Positions 1-10,812 of a DNA stretch of 64,000 nt are shown piece by piece. The DNA is taken from contig CM073594.1 of assembly GCA_037074705.1 (NCBI GenBank), positions 80,477,009 through 80,541,008 of the forward strand, read 5' to 3'. Made by a program: the position numbers and the translations under genes. This DNA is from Zhengitettix transpicula. Taxonomy: Eukaryota > Arthropoda > Insecta > Orthoptera > Tetrigidae. The stretch's first letter is position 1, and every line of letters starts with the position of its first letter. The notes beneath the pieces are model-generated. The model saw nothing but the letters and a program-made list of their open reading frames with translations, searched no databases and had not been told where the DNA came from.

Positions 1-925
1 GACGACGACGTTTTTGGATTACAACAGGTGAACGTGTTTGCGAAGGCCGCCTAGAAGGCGCTCCGTGAGGTAGAAACTTGGAAATAAAATGTAAAAAATA
101 ATCGTATGTTGCATAAATTATTTAGAAATGTATATGTTCTATAAAATTGAAAAATTTAATTTATCAACATGCCATAGTTCAGAGACAATAAATTAAATTA
201 TTTAGTAAAGAAAACATTTTCAAAATATAAAAATAAGCAAATGAAATATTACAAAATATTAAAAATATCAAAGTGGATATGATTTTTAAAATACACAGAA
301 GATATATTTTTATTGTGACAAAGTTTTCAATCGCAATTTTTTTAGAAATTGAAGTTTAAAAATGCTGCAATTTTTTTCTAACGATTTCGGTTGCGTTCAC
401 GTACATGTGACCTTAATTGTAATTTATTTGATAGAAATGTTTTCGGATAATAAAATACTGTTGACTGTGTCTATATTATGGACTTTATCACAATGTGGAC
501 TCAACTTTCGGTTTTGATGAAGGGGTATTAAAATTCTATAATGGATGCGGATGGTTTAAGTTGGAAATTTGCTGGCCTAGTATGAGTATGTTTAGATTAA
601 AAATTCGAATAGCAACTGTCTTCATTTATCGTTATCAACGCTTTGCCACTATTAAAAAAAACGGATTTTATAAATTAACTCTTCAGATATTATATGACGG
701 ATAATCACAGGTAGGTTGTGGATTATTGTTAAGTTGCAAGACACCCTCTGTGGACAAAGGTACACACAAACAAAATGCTTTCTGGCTCGTTAGTGAGATC
801 TTTTTTACAAAATGAGCCAATTCTATTTGGAATACGACCAGATTTCTTAAATTTTGCTCTTAGACTCCCATAAAATGAAAAGTCTAATTTTTATTGGGAT
901 AGGTTGATTTAGTTTATTTTGTGTC
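1..925. other. AT-rich DNA, no supported gene
   Basis: I see no coding region, RNA gene or repeat boundary here. A 69-codon open frame at 495-704 has no recognisable motif and is the length expected by chance. Much of the stretch is low-complexity A/T. Confidence 0.6.
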
Positions 926-928
926 AGA

Positions 929-956
929 GGGGTGGGTGGGGTGGGTGGGGTGGGGG
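929..956 (+). other. G-quadruplex-capable GGGT tract
   Basis: The plus strand carries six runs of three to five G separated by single T residues. This exceeds the usual four-run, short-loop rule for intramolecular G-quadruplexes. It stands alone in AT-rich DNA, with no gene start in view beside it, so any role is unknown. Confidence 0.8.
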
Positions 957-959
957 TAT

Positions 960-1540
960 TTAAAACTATCCTGGATAATTGGATAATTCTTTCCTCAGTC
1001 CATCGACCTTCAGTCACTCACAGTGGCGGGAAGTTTGAAGGGGAACGAAATTTGGAACAGATGACCATAAAGTGTGTAAGCAATGCTTTACTTGGAACTT
1101 CAGCCCCTGTAACTATTCACTTAAGTTTAACTAGAAGCCATGCCTACTACCGTTTATTCCAGGAAACTCGTATATATTGGCTGGACACCTGAGAGTCTTC
1201 CTTCACTGTAGTTACTTCATTGACGGGGAATCATAACTCCCGTTAAATGATCGCTAGGATTGACACATGAACAATCTTTAATCTGTGTAGAGATTCGAAA
1301 AAGTCTTAAGAAGATAATCAGGAAAAGAAAAAGGGAAATGTGTCAAATTTAAATGAAAATATTTTCTTGATCTTTGAAACTCAGGTGTTGACGTTTTGTC
1401 AGCGTGCAAAAGTAGCTCTCCATGCAGTACGGTCAACTTTTAATAAAAATAGTTTCAAATATATTACATACGTCCCTTTACTTACCGTTTTTATGTAACA
1501 CCATGATTTTCTGGACCTGAAAATGTATTAAAACTAATGT
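960..1540. other. No gene seen
   Basis: Mixed-composition DNA. An 86-codon frame covering the G-rich tract and ending near 1192 has no recognisable domain, and its N-terminal glycine/valine run only reflects the G-rich repeat. Nothing else is supported. Confidence 0.5.
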
Positions 1541-1683
1541 TATAATTAGATAAAATAGCCAGAAGACAGACAAAATGAAGTGATTATACCTGGAAAAAAT
1601 AAAAAAGTTTTCGGAAACGTAGTGAGGAACTTATATCGTCACTTCTGTTTAACTGTCTTTTGGCTATTTTATCTAATTATTAT
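1541..1683. mobile_element. Fold-back element, family C (Penelope-like terminal repeat)
   Basis: Arms of about 43 bases (1541-1583 and 1639-1683) are inverted copies sharing an AATTAGATAAAATAGCC core. The roughly 55-base centre holds a CGGAAACGTAGTG string. The same order of motifs (GAAAC, a short GTG box, TCACTTCTT, then GGCTATTTT) recurs at 20131-20226 and inverted at 19539-19650. Penelope-like elements are known for inverted terminal repeats with GAAACG-type motifs, which is why I assign it there. No coding sequence lies inside. Confidence 0.5.
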
Positions 1684-1726
1684 ATTTTCAAACAGACGTA
1701 TTATATTTTCATTTAATTAAAAGTAA

Positions 1727-1945
1727 TTTTTTTGTTGTGGTAGTCAGTCTACAGACTGGTTTATGCAGCTTTCAATGCTACATAATCCAGCGCTAATCTT
1801 TTCACCCCTTCATTTTCTAATCATGGTCTTCCTCTCATCTTTCGACCTTCCCCCCCCCCCCTCAATTTCCCTCTACTTCTAATTTAACGAGTCCTTCGTG
1901 CGTATTAGTCTCTTCCTTCCTTTATTTAGTGTCCTCCATAATGTT
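1727..1945. repeat. Insect SINE-like dispersed repeat, decayed
   Basis: A T-rich start followed by TGTTGTGG, then AGACTGGTTTATGCAGCT, matches from memory a dispersed repeat common in many insect genomes (a GTGGTC...AGACTGGTTTGATGCAGCT pattern). The rest is diverged and includes a poly-C run near 1850. The T run at the left suggests the tailed end lies there and the element reads on the minus strand. Exact limits are uncertain. Confidence 0.45.
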
Positions 1946-1949
1946 ATCT

Positions 1950-2530
1950 GGAGTGTCTGACTAGAGTAATATCTACATAAAAATAGTAACATACAATTAA
2001 ACATGTTCTGTTTCATTCAAGTCACACAGACAGAATTAATTTTAGACTATTTAAAATATTTTAATGTAAGATTTATGTTCTCCAACATCCTCTGCTGTAT
2101 AAACATTGGTATCGCAGCCTTTTATTGAATTGGGCCACCGATAATAATATTGCACAACACATCCCATTTAAAATTTATTGATCACCCAATAATAATTTTA
2201 TACGTGGGGGTCAACAAAGTCACTGGAACACTCATATGATCCGAGAACTAACAACATGGTGAACTACTACAAATCTAACACTATATTTCTTGCACATGTT
2301 CCGAATCTAGTAGAAAAAGATCCGCAGTTTTCTATTAATTTGAATTTTACCAACCATATTACATTACACTAGATCTTGCTTACATACGACACAAAACCTC
2401 AGTTAGATACTCCACTTTTATAAAAGTGTGGACGCCCGTACATAGAACAAACGAGGAGCGCAATTTCGGCTACATGAACATCAGAAACAGGGCGAAAACA
2501 CAAAGTCCAAGCTGGGAGAAAATTAATGGG
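1950..2530. other. No gene seen
   Basis: AT-rich sequence without coding or repeat signal that I can identify. The short frame at 2399-2584 (minus) overlaps the start of a family D fragment and is not gene-like. Confidence 0.45.
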
Positions 2531-2534
2531 AAAT

Positions 2535-2790
2535 ATGAAACCTGAGTTTGAATTCGCGTCATTTTTATATAATTGTCCCTCCACCCCGACCCCTAAGGGT
2601 TATCCCCTTCTATACAGAAATGTGTGAAAATAAACAGAAAAATATTTATTCCGTGCCAATATAGGTCGTTTTGGCATGTTGGAAAATTTGTCCCAGTCCT
2701 GTGGGGGGTGGGGGCAGTCAGGTCTTACCCCCACAGTGTTTGTTTTCGGTTCGAAAGGAACACGTCTACAAAATTTGGCCAATTCAATTT
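2535..2790 (-). repeat. Family D repeat unit fragment
   Basis: On the minus strand this reads like one unit of the tandem family at 31600-33515 and 58498-61395: a CCACAGTGTTTGTTT box, a stretch on forming-unit sequence (AATATTTATT), then a C-rich CCACCCC...CCCCTTCTATAC box. Single diverged unit; ends estimated. Confidence 0.55.
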
Positions 2791-3154
2791 ATTAGAATAG
2801 AATAAATGTCAACGTATATTTAATTTTTCAAAAAAATAAATACGCAGACAATCTCACAAGCAATTTTAACGTCCCCTAACAACTCCAACATTCTTAAATG
2901 CTGATGTTTCTCCTCCAGGCTTAGTTTTCGCTGCCAAGTCCTACGTTGTTAGTGGGTTACTGTGGACTTTATGGCATACATAGAATTTTAAGTAGATTAA
3001 TTTCGCTACATAGAGTACTCGGACTAGAGTGCCCTTCTCAGATTGTTAATTCTTGAAGACTAACTGAATTTTTATTTCTCGAAACTTTGGAACTATATTA
3101 TAACTTCCTTCATATTTAATCACTCATTCACGTTCACATCCTCTTTATATTTTA

Positions 3155-3440
3155 CTAGCAGTGTTGCCCAGGTTGACATAATTAAACTCAGCAGCATCTA
3201 TAACCCCGGATTTAACTCGAATATCGGTTGCTTTTGCGTTATTTTTATGTAACGCTCCTCCATCCCCACCACTAACAGTGCTCCCTTACTATACTTAGAA
3301 GTGTTGAAATTATAAACAAACAACATAGAAATACTATCAGTTTCATTGTGCCCAAAAAATATTTATTCGAACAAATGGAAATTTCAAACCCCGTCTACCC
3401 TGAGGCTTAAACGGTAATTAGAATGTCATAAATAACTTGG
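3155..3440 (-). repeat. Family D fragment with terminal ACTAGC-type end
   Basis: Begins TTTACTAGCAGTGTTGCCCAG and continues with AATTAAACTCAGC, as the opposed copy does at 60300-60355. The following unit (GGTTGCTTTTGCGTTATT, then CTATACTTAGAAG and TTGAAATTATA) is a diverged family D monomer. Repeats with ACTAGC-like ends next to a CCCGG(C)GTTGCCC motif are widespread in insects and other invertebrates; their mechanism is not evident here. Confidence 0.55.
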
Positions 3441-4900
3441 CGACTTAGGCATTGTGATGCACTAGAAACGTCTCTACAGGTTTAGTATCCCATTGTTAAC
3501 AAATTTCAAATACAGGACAATGACCGTGTTTTAAAACGTGTGAACATTGTTGCATGGTGATACCTTCCGTTTCTTAAATAATTATATTTGGCGAAATTTA
3601 CTCTTATTAAACTCCTCTCAGTGCAATAACTACAAATATTTCTCCTTGTTCATTATTGATCAGTTATGAGGAGGAAAGAAAGCATTATAAGTGGCACTTA
3701 CAGTAATCGTCTTACTTGTGTTATTTCTAATTGCCTCAATTATTGATTTACAAATAATGTCTATTCCAGTACAAGAATGTATAATGGCAGAGGATTTGGG
3801 GGGGAGGGGGGACACTCGACAGTGTTCAAGCACCACTCACACAATACCATTTATGAGGGAGCCATGAAATGCTGGTCAACCGCAGCAGAGTTGTAAGGTG
3901 CGGAAAACTTCGTATCTCTGACTGCAAGAAAACTTTTAAGTTGGCAAACTTGGGTCTTTATGTGGACGTAAATGTTCTCATAAAATAAATTTTAAGCACG
4001 CCAGCGAGGAATATTATAAAGGTTCTTATTAGTGCGATGGAAATTTATTAAAACGCGAACTTTAAGGAGGGCCCTTATTTTGTATTTAGAAGTGGAGTTC
4101 GTGCAGGTCCGCCGAATTAAGTCATAGCGGCGGCATAATTAAGGGTTCCCTGGCCGATCGAATCGCAAAAATTAATCATATTAGCACTTGAACATATAAT
4201 ATGCTATTCTGAGCTATTTGTGTTCCAGTTTTATTCAGATCGGCTTTATTACCCATACATTTAGGTTGTTACTGCGAATTGTTAACAAGTGAAAATATAA
4301 ACAAACAATTAGGTCTGAATTTGTTAGAAAGTATCTCATTCTTTGGATTTTCCTCAAAACATGAATAATTAAACTCAACGACATTCATGACATTTGATAG
4401 TGGTAGACTATTACTATTATTATAGTATGTACCCAATATAAGCTGACATTCAACTTTTTTAAACCGACAATTAAATCTATGATATATCATTATTATAATA
4501 CAATCGACAATGTACGATTATAACATGTAAACATGAATAACTATATTTTAATGCTGTCTTCTCCAATAATGTACTCATCTGTTTACGGCGAATGTGCTAG
4601 TAACTTCGTTACGGTTACTCCGAACTTAATGTATTTGTTAAGCACCGTATATAACCTATGTTTATGATTGACTTAATATTGACATCAAAATTAATGTTTT
4701 TCCAAGAGTCTTATTTTTATGATTACAAAAATCAATGTAGTGTACCCAAGCGAAATAAATTAATTGGGGGTCTATTTTATTTGATGATTTATACATTTTA
4801 ATTTATTTTATGAAATAAAATATCCTGAGCAATTAATATTCTCTGTTTCAGTCTGGCGACGGTCAATTCTCACTTTCCAGGTACTCAGAGAAACGAAAAC
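3440..4900. other. No gene seen
   Basis: AT-rich with a short G run (3798-3810). A slightly GC-richer piece at 4060-4150 carries no frame of note. Nothing is supported as a gene. Confidence 0.5.
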
Positions 4901-4931
4901 AAGCACGTTCAAACAAGAAGCTCCACTAGTT

Positions 4932-4948
4932 TGGCGACACCGTGACCG
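4932..4948 (+). other. Possible tRNA-Arg-type primer binding site of a Gypsy-like element
   Basis: TGGCGACACCGTGACC resembles the TGGCGACCGTGAC primer binding site seen after the 5' LTR of several insect Gypsy/mdg1-type elements, with two extra bases. A related TCTGGCGACGGTCAA lies at 4851-4866. I could not delimit an LTR or find a gag/pol frame downstream, so this is weak. Confidence 0.25.
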
Positions 4949-5379
4949 TTATTCCCACGACCCAGAATTTGGCTGCTTACGAAATTGAGATTTGTGGGGG
5001 CACATATCTAATTCCTACGGGATAAAAATAGTAGAACCCAATACCCTGTGGGAGGAAATTTCGAAAAACCGAGGTGTGAAGGGAGCTGGCAGAGCATGCG
5101 AGAATCAGTTGGTTTTTAGCTTAAGGACTTTGAGGAAATAATGAAGAAGTTAGTTATATGATGTTATACGTTACTACTGAGATGTTATAACTAAAATCTG
5201 TTTGTGATGTTATAAGTTCCTATTGGAGAAGTAATAAGGAATTTTGTTTTAGTTGAAGGTTAGTGAGGTTTCGAATGGATGACAGGTTTTGGAAGAACTT
5301 ATGAGGAACTTGAGATTCGAGAGTTAGTTTTCAAGTTTCGAATGGTTATTGGGGTATGGAGAATAAGTTTTTGAGGAAA

Positions 5380-5616
5380 TTAAGGAGCTGTCCTGTTGTC
5401 GAGAACCTGTAGGCCAGCTGGGTGACCGTTTTCCTGGAAATACGAGGGATTGCAGCGTCCACCTAAGGCATCAGCGAAGTCTTGACCTGCAGTTTGTAAT
5501 GTACCGGAAAATAATACCATCAAAGTCGGTTTCTTTAAAGCCATATGACCACCGTATTTTGGTCCACCATCCCCAGTCAGAATTAATTCTGTTTTTGTTT
5601 GGTTATTTTTCTCCAA
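5380..5616 (-). other. Unrecognised 78-codon open frame
   Basis: The frame is open for 78 codons, and its second half (about residues 30-78) has a protein-like mix of residues ending in a GLQVLDNRTAP tail. I do not recognise a domain and see no signal peptide, membrane segment or promoter. It sits about 450 bases downstream of the possible Gypsy-like primer site but on the opposite strand, so it is not that element's gag. It could be a fragment of a transposon gene, a retrocopy or chance. No function is proposed. Confidence 0.25.
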
Positions 5617-5619
5617 TTA

Positions 5620-6395
5620 TTTCTTCTTAAAAATTAAAAACGTGCTGTAGTGTTGTGTCACAAAGATTAACACAATTAAATCAACATAACGAAACCACGT
5701 GCAAGTGAACAATCTTAAAATATATCTTTGAGACTCGAGTGGGAGGTGACCAAACGGACCATCTACAGTAAAGTGACTTTGAAACAATCAATCAGTCCCG
5801 TCTGTCAGATAGCGTGACGTCAGATAGCTGGTCCATTGATGAGAAACGGTCGAAAGCTTCAACACAACCGACACCCACCAAACATGCAAACAAGCAAATT
5901 ACAGGTTTCAATAATTATAAAATAGCAATTCATAATATTCAACAAAATATGTCCATTACATTAAATCAAAAACTTTCACAACACTGAATGTATTATTTAA
6001 AATTCAAACTCTTAATATGAGTGATGTGTATCACAGTAATTAAAAATACCACATGTGAAGCAGCTTGTGCCCGAACATCCTTTGAACTCGCACTGCTAAA
6101 ATAAACAATTATTTCTAGTCGTAGTTATTTAGAGGAACCTATTTAGTGTCGGCAACGTCCTATTTAGGTCTGCTTGATTTCAATTAGTCTGTTTTAAAAT
6201 TGGATGCTTGGGATTAATTTAAAATCGCATACAGTCTCTACATTTGGTTAATTTAATCAGAAGCTTTCGACACCTGGTCAACAATGGAGGAAAGAGAACC
6301 TCGTAAACATTTAATTCACTTCTTATAACAACCTATATGAAAACATTATAATTAAGACAGACACTCGTAGGGAGCTGAAATCTGAAATCCAAACA
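5620..6395. other. No gene seen
   Basis: AT-rich sequence with no coding motif or repeat boundary I can name before the reverse transcriptase relic begins. Confidence 0.45.
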
Positions 6396-7080
6396 AACCA
6401 AAGAGTTAAACAACGTTGGAACATGTCACCGTCACTATAGACGACTTGATAAAAGATTGGGAACGAGACAAAACACCACAGTGAATAAATTATGGAGGAA
6501 TAGATACATCAACTCGATCCTTTTCGCCGACGACCTGGTGAAGATGAACTACAAATTGCACCAAATAGATTAAATATGCAAAACAGAGTTATATTATGAA
6601 AATATCAAAGAAGAAAACCATGGCAAGAAAAAAAAGATGATAAGTGAGATCTATGTGATAAATAATATGAAAAAGAAAAGGATATACCGAAAAAAAATTA
6701 AGAAATACCAGCATATATGTTGCACAATGATTAAAGGGAATAACAAGGAAAAATGGAAAATTACATGGAGCGGAAAGCTGAAAAATAAGGAATTAATACA
6801 ATTAGAAGCTTCGGATCACTTACAGGCTGCCCCCGCGAAGTTAAAAGCAGAAACGAAATTATGAGAGACGATTTAATGAATAACGTGTACTCGGTATGCC
6901 GCCATAAAGAACTCCTAAACAAACAATGGAATATAACCCAACAGCAACGAGTAGGTTGGGAAGACCGCGGATGAGAAGGTGGGGCCGGAAAATACCTAAT
7001 CCTGGAAAGGCAGAAGAAGTGAAGATTAAACATATCTCCATCGATCTACGTAACAACAATTATCCCACACAAACTATAAA
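6396..7080 (+). pseudogene. Non-LTR retrotransposon reverse transcriptase, decayed
   Basis: Translated pieces in several frames line up with the second half of a non-LTR retrotransposon ORF2. A DDLIKDWERDKTP segment near 6440-6475 corresponds to the region before the catalytic box. INSILFADDLV follows, with the FADD catalytic box at 6523-6534, then a WKITWS segment (6757-6774), and at 6947-6981 a GRPRMRRW segment like the conserved tail of such proteins (P.G.R..GRPR.RW). Frames change several times and internal stops are present, so it cannot make an enzyme. The upstream endonuclease and early palm motifs are missing. A Penelope-like family C fragment lies directly downstream. Confidence 0.7.
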
Positions 7081-7189
7081 AAGGGCGTTCCAAAAAGCTA
7101 CAAAACTAACATCGAGCGTACCACACATCTCAAAACCGCACCATGGCCCATTATATACTTATCGTACATGGGAAAATTATCAAAAAAAA

Positions 7190-7300
7190 ATTAATTACAA
7201 GGATACTCAATACAGACAAAATAAGTGATCATACAAATACCCCACAACGTGTCTGGGACCCTTGTCCCTTTCTTCAGGTGCGAAGAAGAGCCTAGAGAGA
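7190..7300 (-). mobile_element. Family C / Penelope-like terminal fragment with hammerhead-like motif
   Basis: On the minus strand CTGAAGA (7277-7271) is followed by a GGGAC/GTCCC hairpin and then AGAC where a hammerhead ribozyme would have GAAA, then ACGTTGTGGGGTA. The order matches a hammerhead core with the GAAA box mutated. The flanking sequence (AAATAAGTGATCATACAAATACC on the plus strand) parallels the family C arm at 19580-19605. Confidence 0.4.
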
Positions 7301-8380
7301 CACAACTGCACTTGTCAGTTCAAAAAACTCAAAAGCCAAAGATTTGGGTATCTTTCTTATAGACGTAAATTCTTCATTTTATCATAAAAAGAATCCTCAA
7401 TGTTCCAATAAAGAACGATTTTCACCTCCCGTAAATGCCTCCGGAGCAAAATTTGTACGACTAAACCTCCCATAGACAACAACGATGATAAAGATGTTGT
7501 TTACTCTGTGCCCTGCGAATATCGCAAAAGCTACGTAGGCAAAAACGGTAAGAAGATATTTTATAGTAATATTCTTAACATTCATAGGTTTAGCTACATA
7601 CATCAGTTATTCACATTTTCTACGAAAAGTACATTTATTTTTGTACTTAACATAACTTTTATCTCTTAAGTGTGTTTTCATGAAACGTTAAAAAAATATT
7701 TTCATAACAATTAATATTTAAATCCGTGTTCACGTCTGCTGAAGATGTGTTATCATCTGGCTAAAATCAACACTTCACGTAAACTATTGTCGATATCGAC
7801 AACATTACAAAGTTATTTATAAATTACTAAAAAATTAAAAAATATATTAACACTAATCAACAAATTAAATGCAATCAGTATACTATTGTTTTATTTACAT
7901 TCTATTAATAATCTTAGCATAATAAATACCAATTTCCGAACCTTCGTTTCTACAGTTTACAATTAATATCAATATATTTTGCCGTATCATTTATTTGAAC
8001 GTCTGCTATTTCATCATTATTGAAGTCATGGTTATAAATTTTACAATGCGTTGACAAGGATGTTTTTACTTTAGATTTTTATTTTGGACCAAGTTTGTGA
8101 TTGTTTAGCCTTGTTTTGTATCTGTCGTTTTATAAGATTTATTTCCTTTTAAGCACGCAATTTTATATACAATTTTTTTTCTATATTTTAAAGTTTTATT
8201 ATATTTATTAATGTAGAAATATGACACATTTGTTTCATGGTGAACATAACCTCTGTTATATAATTTATATACAAAGTTTATTATGCCATAATTTCTCTTA
8301 TGATTTTTTTCTGAAATAATAAATAACATGTATTTATTTAATTGTATGAATCAAGTTTTTAATTTAACGTCTGTTATGAA
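7300..8380. other. No gene seen
   Basis: Very AT-rich. The short frames at 7397-7603 and 8105-8329 (minus) contain no motif and have the composition of AT-rich noise. Confidence 0.5.
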
Positions 8381-8382
8381 TG

Positions 8383-8702
8383 AATAAAACAATTGATGAC
8401 CTTATACAAACAAACTTTACTTTTTTATTACGACGTTTCGATACCCTTTTGTATCTTCTTCAGATATTTTCCTACAGACGAGGTATTTACAATTGATTAA
8501 ATTTATATTATGATTGTTATTTCTTTTTTGTGTACTTTAGCTTGCCTTTGTTTACTTTGTACAATCATACTTTAAATCTAATGAATTGTAAATATCTCCT
8601 CTGTATGAAAATACCTGATGACGATCAAAAAAGTATCGAAACGTCGTCATAATAAAAATTTAAAATAAAGAGTGTCTGTATAAGGTCATCAATTGTTTTA
8701 TT
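8383..8702. mobile_element. 320-bp fold-back element with two outward hammerhead-like motifs
   Basis: Both ends read AATAAAACAATTGATGACC inward. Arms of about 130 bases match along their length around a 60-base unrelated centre. Each arm carries the same core: left (minus strand) CTGAAGA at 8463-8457, a GATAC/GTATC hairpin, GAAA at 8439-8436, then CGTCGTAATAA; right (plus strand) CTGATGA at 8615-8621, a GAT/ATC hairpin, GAAA at 8638-8641, then CGTCGTCATAA. CUGANGA-stem-GAAA is the hammerhead ribozyme catalytic layout, and Penelope-like retroelements are known to carry such motifs in their terminal repeats. One extra base next to stem II in each arm makes activity doubtful. Confidence 0.6.
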
Positions 8703-8850
8703 AATAGTACGACTGTTGAGAGTGTTACTAAAAATAATAATTTTATTACTAGACGATATTTTAATAGTATTAAAGTCATTTTTTTCGAATTAGTACTATA
8801 ATTGTTTTACACAGCATATGTCTAAAAATTTCAATTAAATTAACAAAATG

Positions 8851-9686
8851 TAGGGGGTCTACTACAAAATTCCGACACAAACTTGCCCGACATACGTTTT
8901 ACCGACAACAATATCCCGATTGACTTTTTACCGACAGATCATTTTCCCGAAAGGGTCGTTTTACGAAGTAAAGCATAATATTAATATTGTAGAACACTTA
9001 ACATGATAGTTATATTATTATACATGATTCTTGTTGTGAATTAAATTAGACACTAAAGCTTGGAACAATTTCAACCAAACTAATTGGCAGACGTTTTCAG
9101 GAACAAATCCCGTGGATTTAAGATAACTCTATGGTTAACCCTGCTGGAATTCCATAACTAAACACAGCGACTACTCTAACACCAGATTCGGCAATTTTAC
9201 ATCACCCGCTTTCACCCCAAACCTAGAGTTGTCGTTATGCCGTTAAAAGATTAAATTTTTCACTGAAAACGTCGAATGTGACATTAGGATTCTGTAAGAC
9301 CCCTTAAACTGTTTTTTCATAGCAAAAATAGGCCGTTATGATATATTTTAAAAATTCAACCCATTCCACCTCCATCTGCAGTGATATTTGTACCAAATAT
9401 GGTTCAAATCTTTCCACGGATTAATGATTAACTTAATTTAGAAAATTAATAATGTACAAAATAAAACTAATATATTAATTGTTCTACAATATTAATATTA
9501 TTTCAAGAAAAGTTCCTTTCGGGAAGACGACCCATGGAGAAAATGATCTGTCGGGAAAACTTCCATCTGTATAATGTACTGTAGGGCCAAAGTCAACATG
9601 TATAATGTCCTGTCCGTCAATCGGGAAATTGTTGTCGGAAAACGCGTTTCGGGCAAAAGTGTCGGTAAAACGACTGGATCCCACTA
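8851..9686. mobile_element. 836-bp non-autonomous DNA transposon with long inverted repeats
   Basis: The ends are TAGGGGGTC and (inverted) TAGTGGGATC, flanked by a perfect AATG duplication at 8847-8850 and 9687-9690. The inverted repeats run inward for about 145 bases (left) and 205 bases (right, with an extra insert) and finish at AATATTAATATTGTAGAAC on both sides. Both contain iterated TTTTCCCGACA / TTTACCGACA motifs. No transposase lies between them. The 66-codon frame in the right arm (9484-9684, minus) is produced by these iterations and is not taken as a gene. The superfamily is not identified. Confidence 0.75.
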
Positions 9687-9690
9687 AATG

Positions 9691-10768
9691 TGGTTTCTAA
9701 AACAGCAGAAACTATATTATTTTATTATTTAGAGCCCATATTCTCAACAAATTGAGGAATTATGACATCTTTTCGTAAATTAAATTATTCGCAAACAGTG
9801 AATTGTAACCTAAATAATGCAGTAAAATTATTTATGTTAGCACAGAAAATATTAGACTTGCTTGCGTCACTATCTTTGTAGAAAATGATATTGGATAAGG
9901 TTATCTTAAAAAATACATGTTTTATGAATTAATCACATGAAGAAGGGTAAAGAAAAACTAAATAAACATCGTATAAATAAACACTGAACTTTCATAATGC
10001 GGATTCTACTGAACATTGAGAAATATTTTACGATTTAGTTATTTTAGCTATGCGTTTACGGTTGCGGTAAACGTATATGATTCATCGGAAATGAAAATTA
10101 TTTTTTGCTTCTGCTATTATCTTTACAGTTACAAAAAGTGACTTCACAAATTAGTCTTTATATAAATAGAAGGGAAACGATACAGAAATCAATTTCTCGT
10201 TAACCAGGTTTAAAACTTTGCCTTAAGTCTTCCTTCATAATTTCTTTGTATCTTAGTAGAGTGAAATAAAGTATTAAAGGACTTGATCAAAGGAAAAATA
10301 AATCATAATCTTCTTCAATTAAATAAATGTTGGTGTTTTATTCCAGACGATTTCAGACGTAGGATCATTAAAACTAATTGACAAAACTTTCAGTGTTAGA
10401 ATCTTGATAAAAACTTTTCCATAAAATCTTCAAAGCAAAAATATCTGTAGACAAGATAACATATTCCATGGATTAATATATTTTGAATCGAACATGCTAA
10501 CTGACGCATTGGGAATTCCTATTCTTAATACTGCCCGATGTTACAAATCGTTAATTCCTTAAAAAAACCTTATTTCATTCCAAAATTTTAAAAGGCATCA
10601 TGAGACGTATTTGAAATTATTTTAAAAAATGAGTGGAACGACATAAAATAAAAGAACTGACTTCAAATTGTAAGTTTCTGTATTTAAAAATTAATATTAG
10701 GCTCCTGACGTGTTTGAAGTCTTAATGAAAGAATCTTTTATTACGTAATCAAAAACTATTTTATTAAC
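9691..10768. other. AT-rich, no gene seen
   Basis: No open frame of note, no motif and no repeat boundary recognised. Confidence 0.55.
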
Positions 10769-10812
10769 ATATATTTATATATGTGTGTGTGTATGTATGT
10801 ATGTATGTATCC
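10769..10812. repeat. Compound microsatellite (TA, GT, ATGT)
   Basis: A TA-rich run passes into (GT)n and then into a tetranucleotide ATGT run. Confidence 0.85.

Noticed and set aside
6761..7059. Minus-strand frames overlapping the RT relic
   Set aside because: Shadows of the plus-strand reverse transcriptase remnant.
9484..9684. Minus-strand frame with an iterated FPDRSF/FTDTF look as a protein
   Set aside because: The periodic residues come from the CCGACA iterations of the transposon's inverted repeat.
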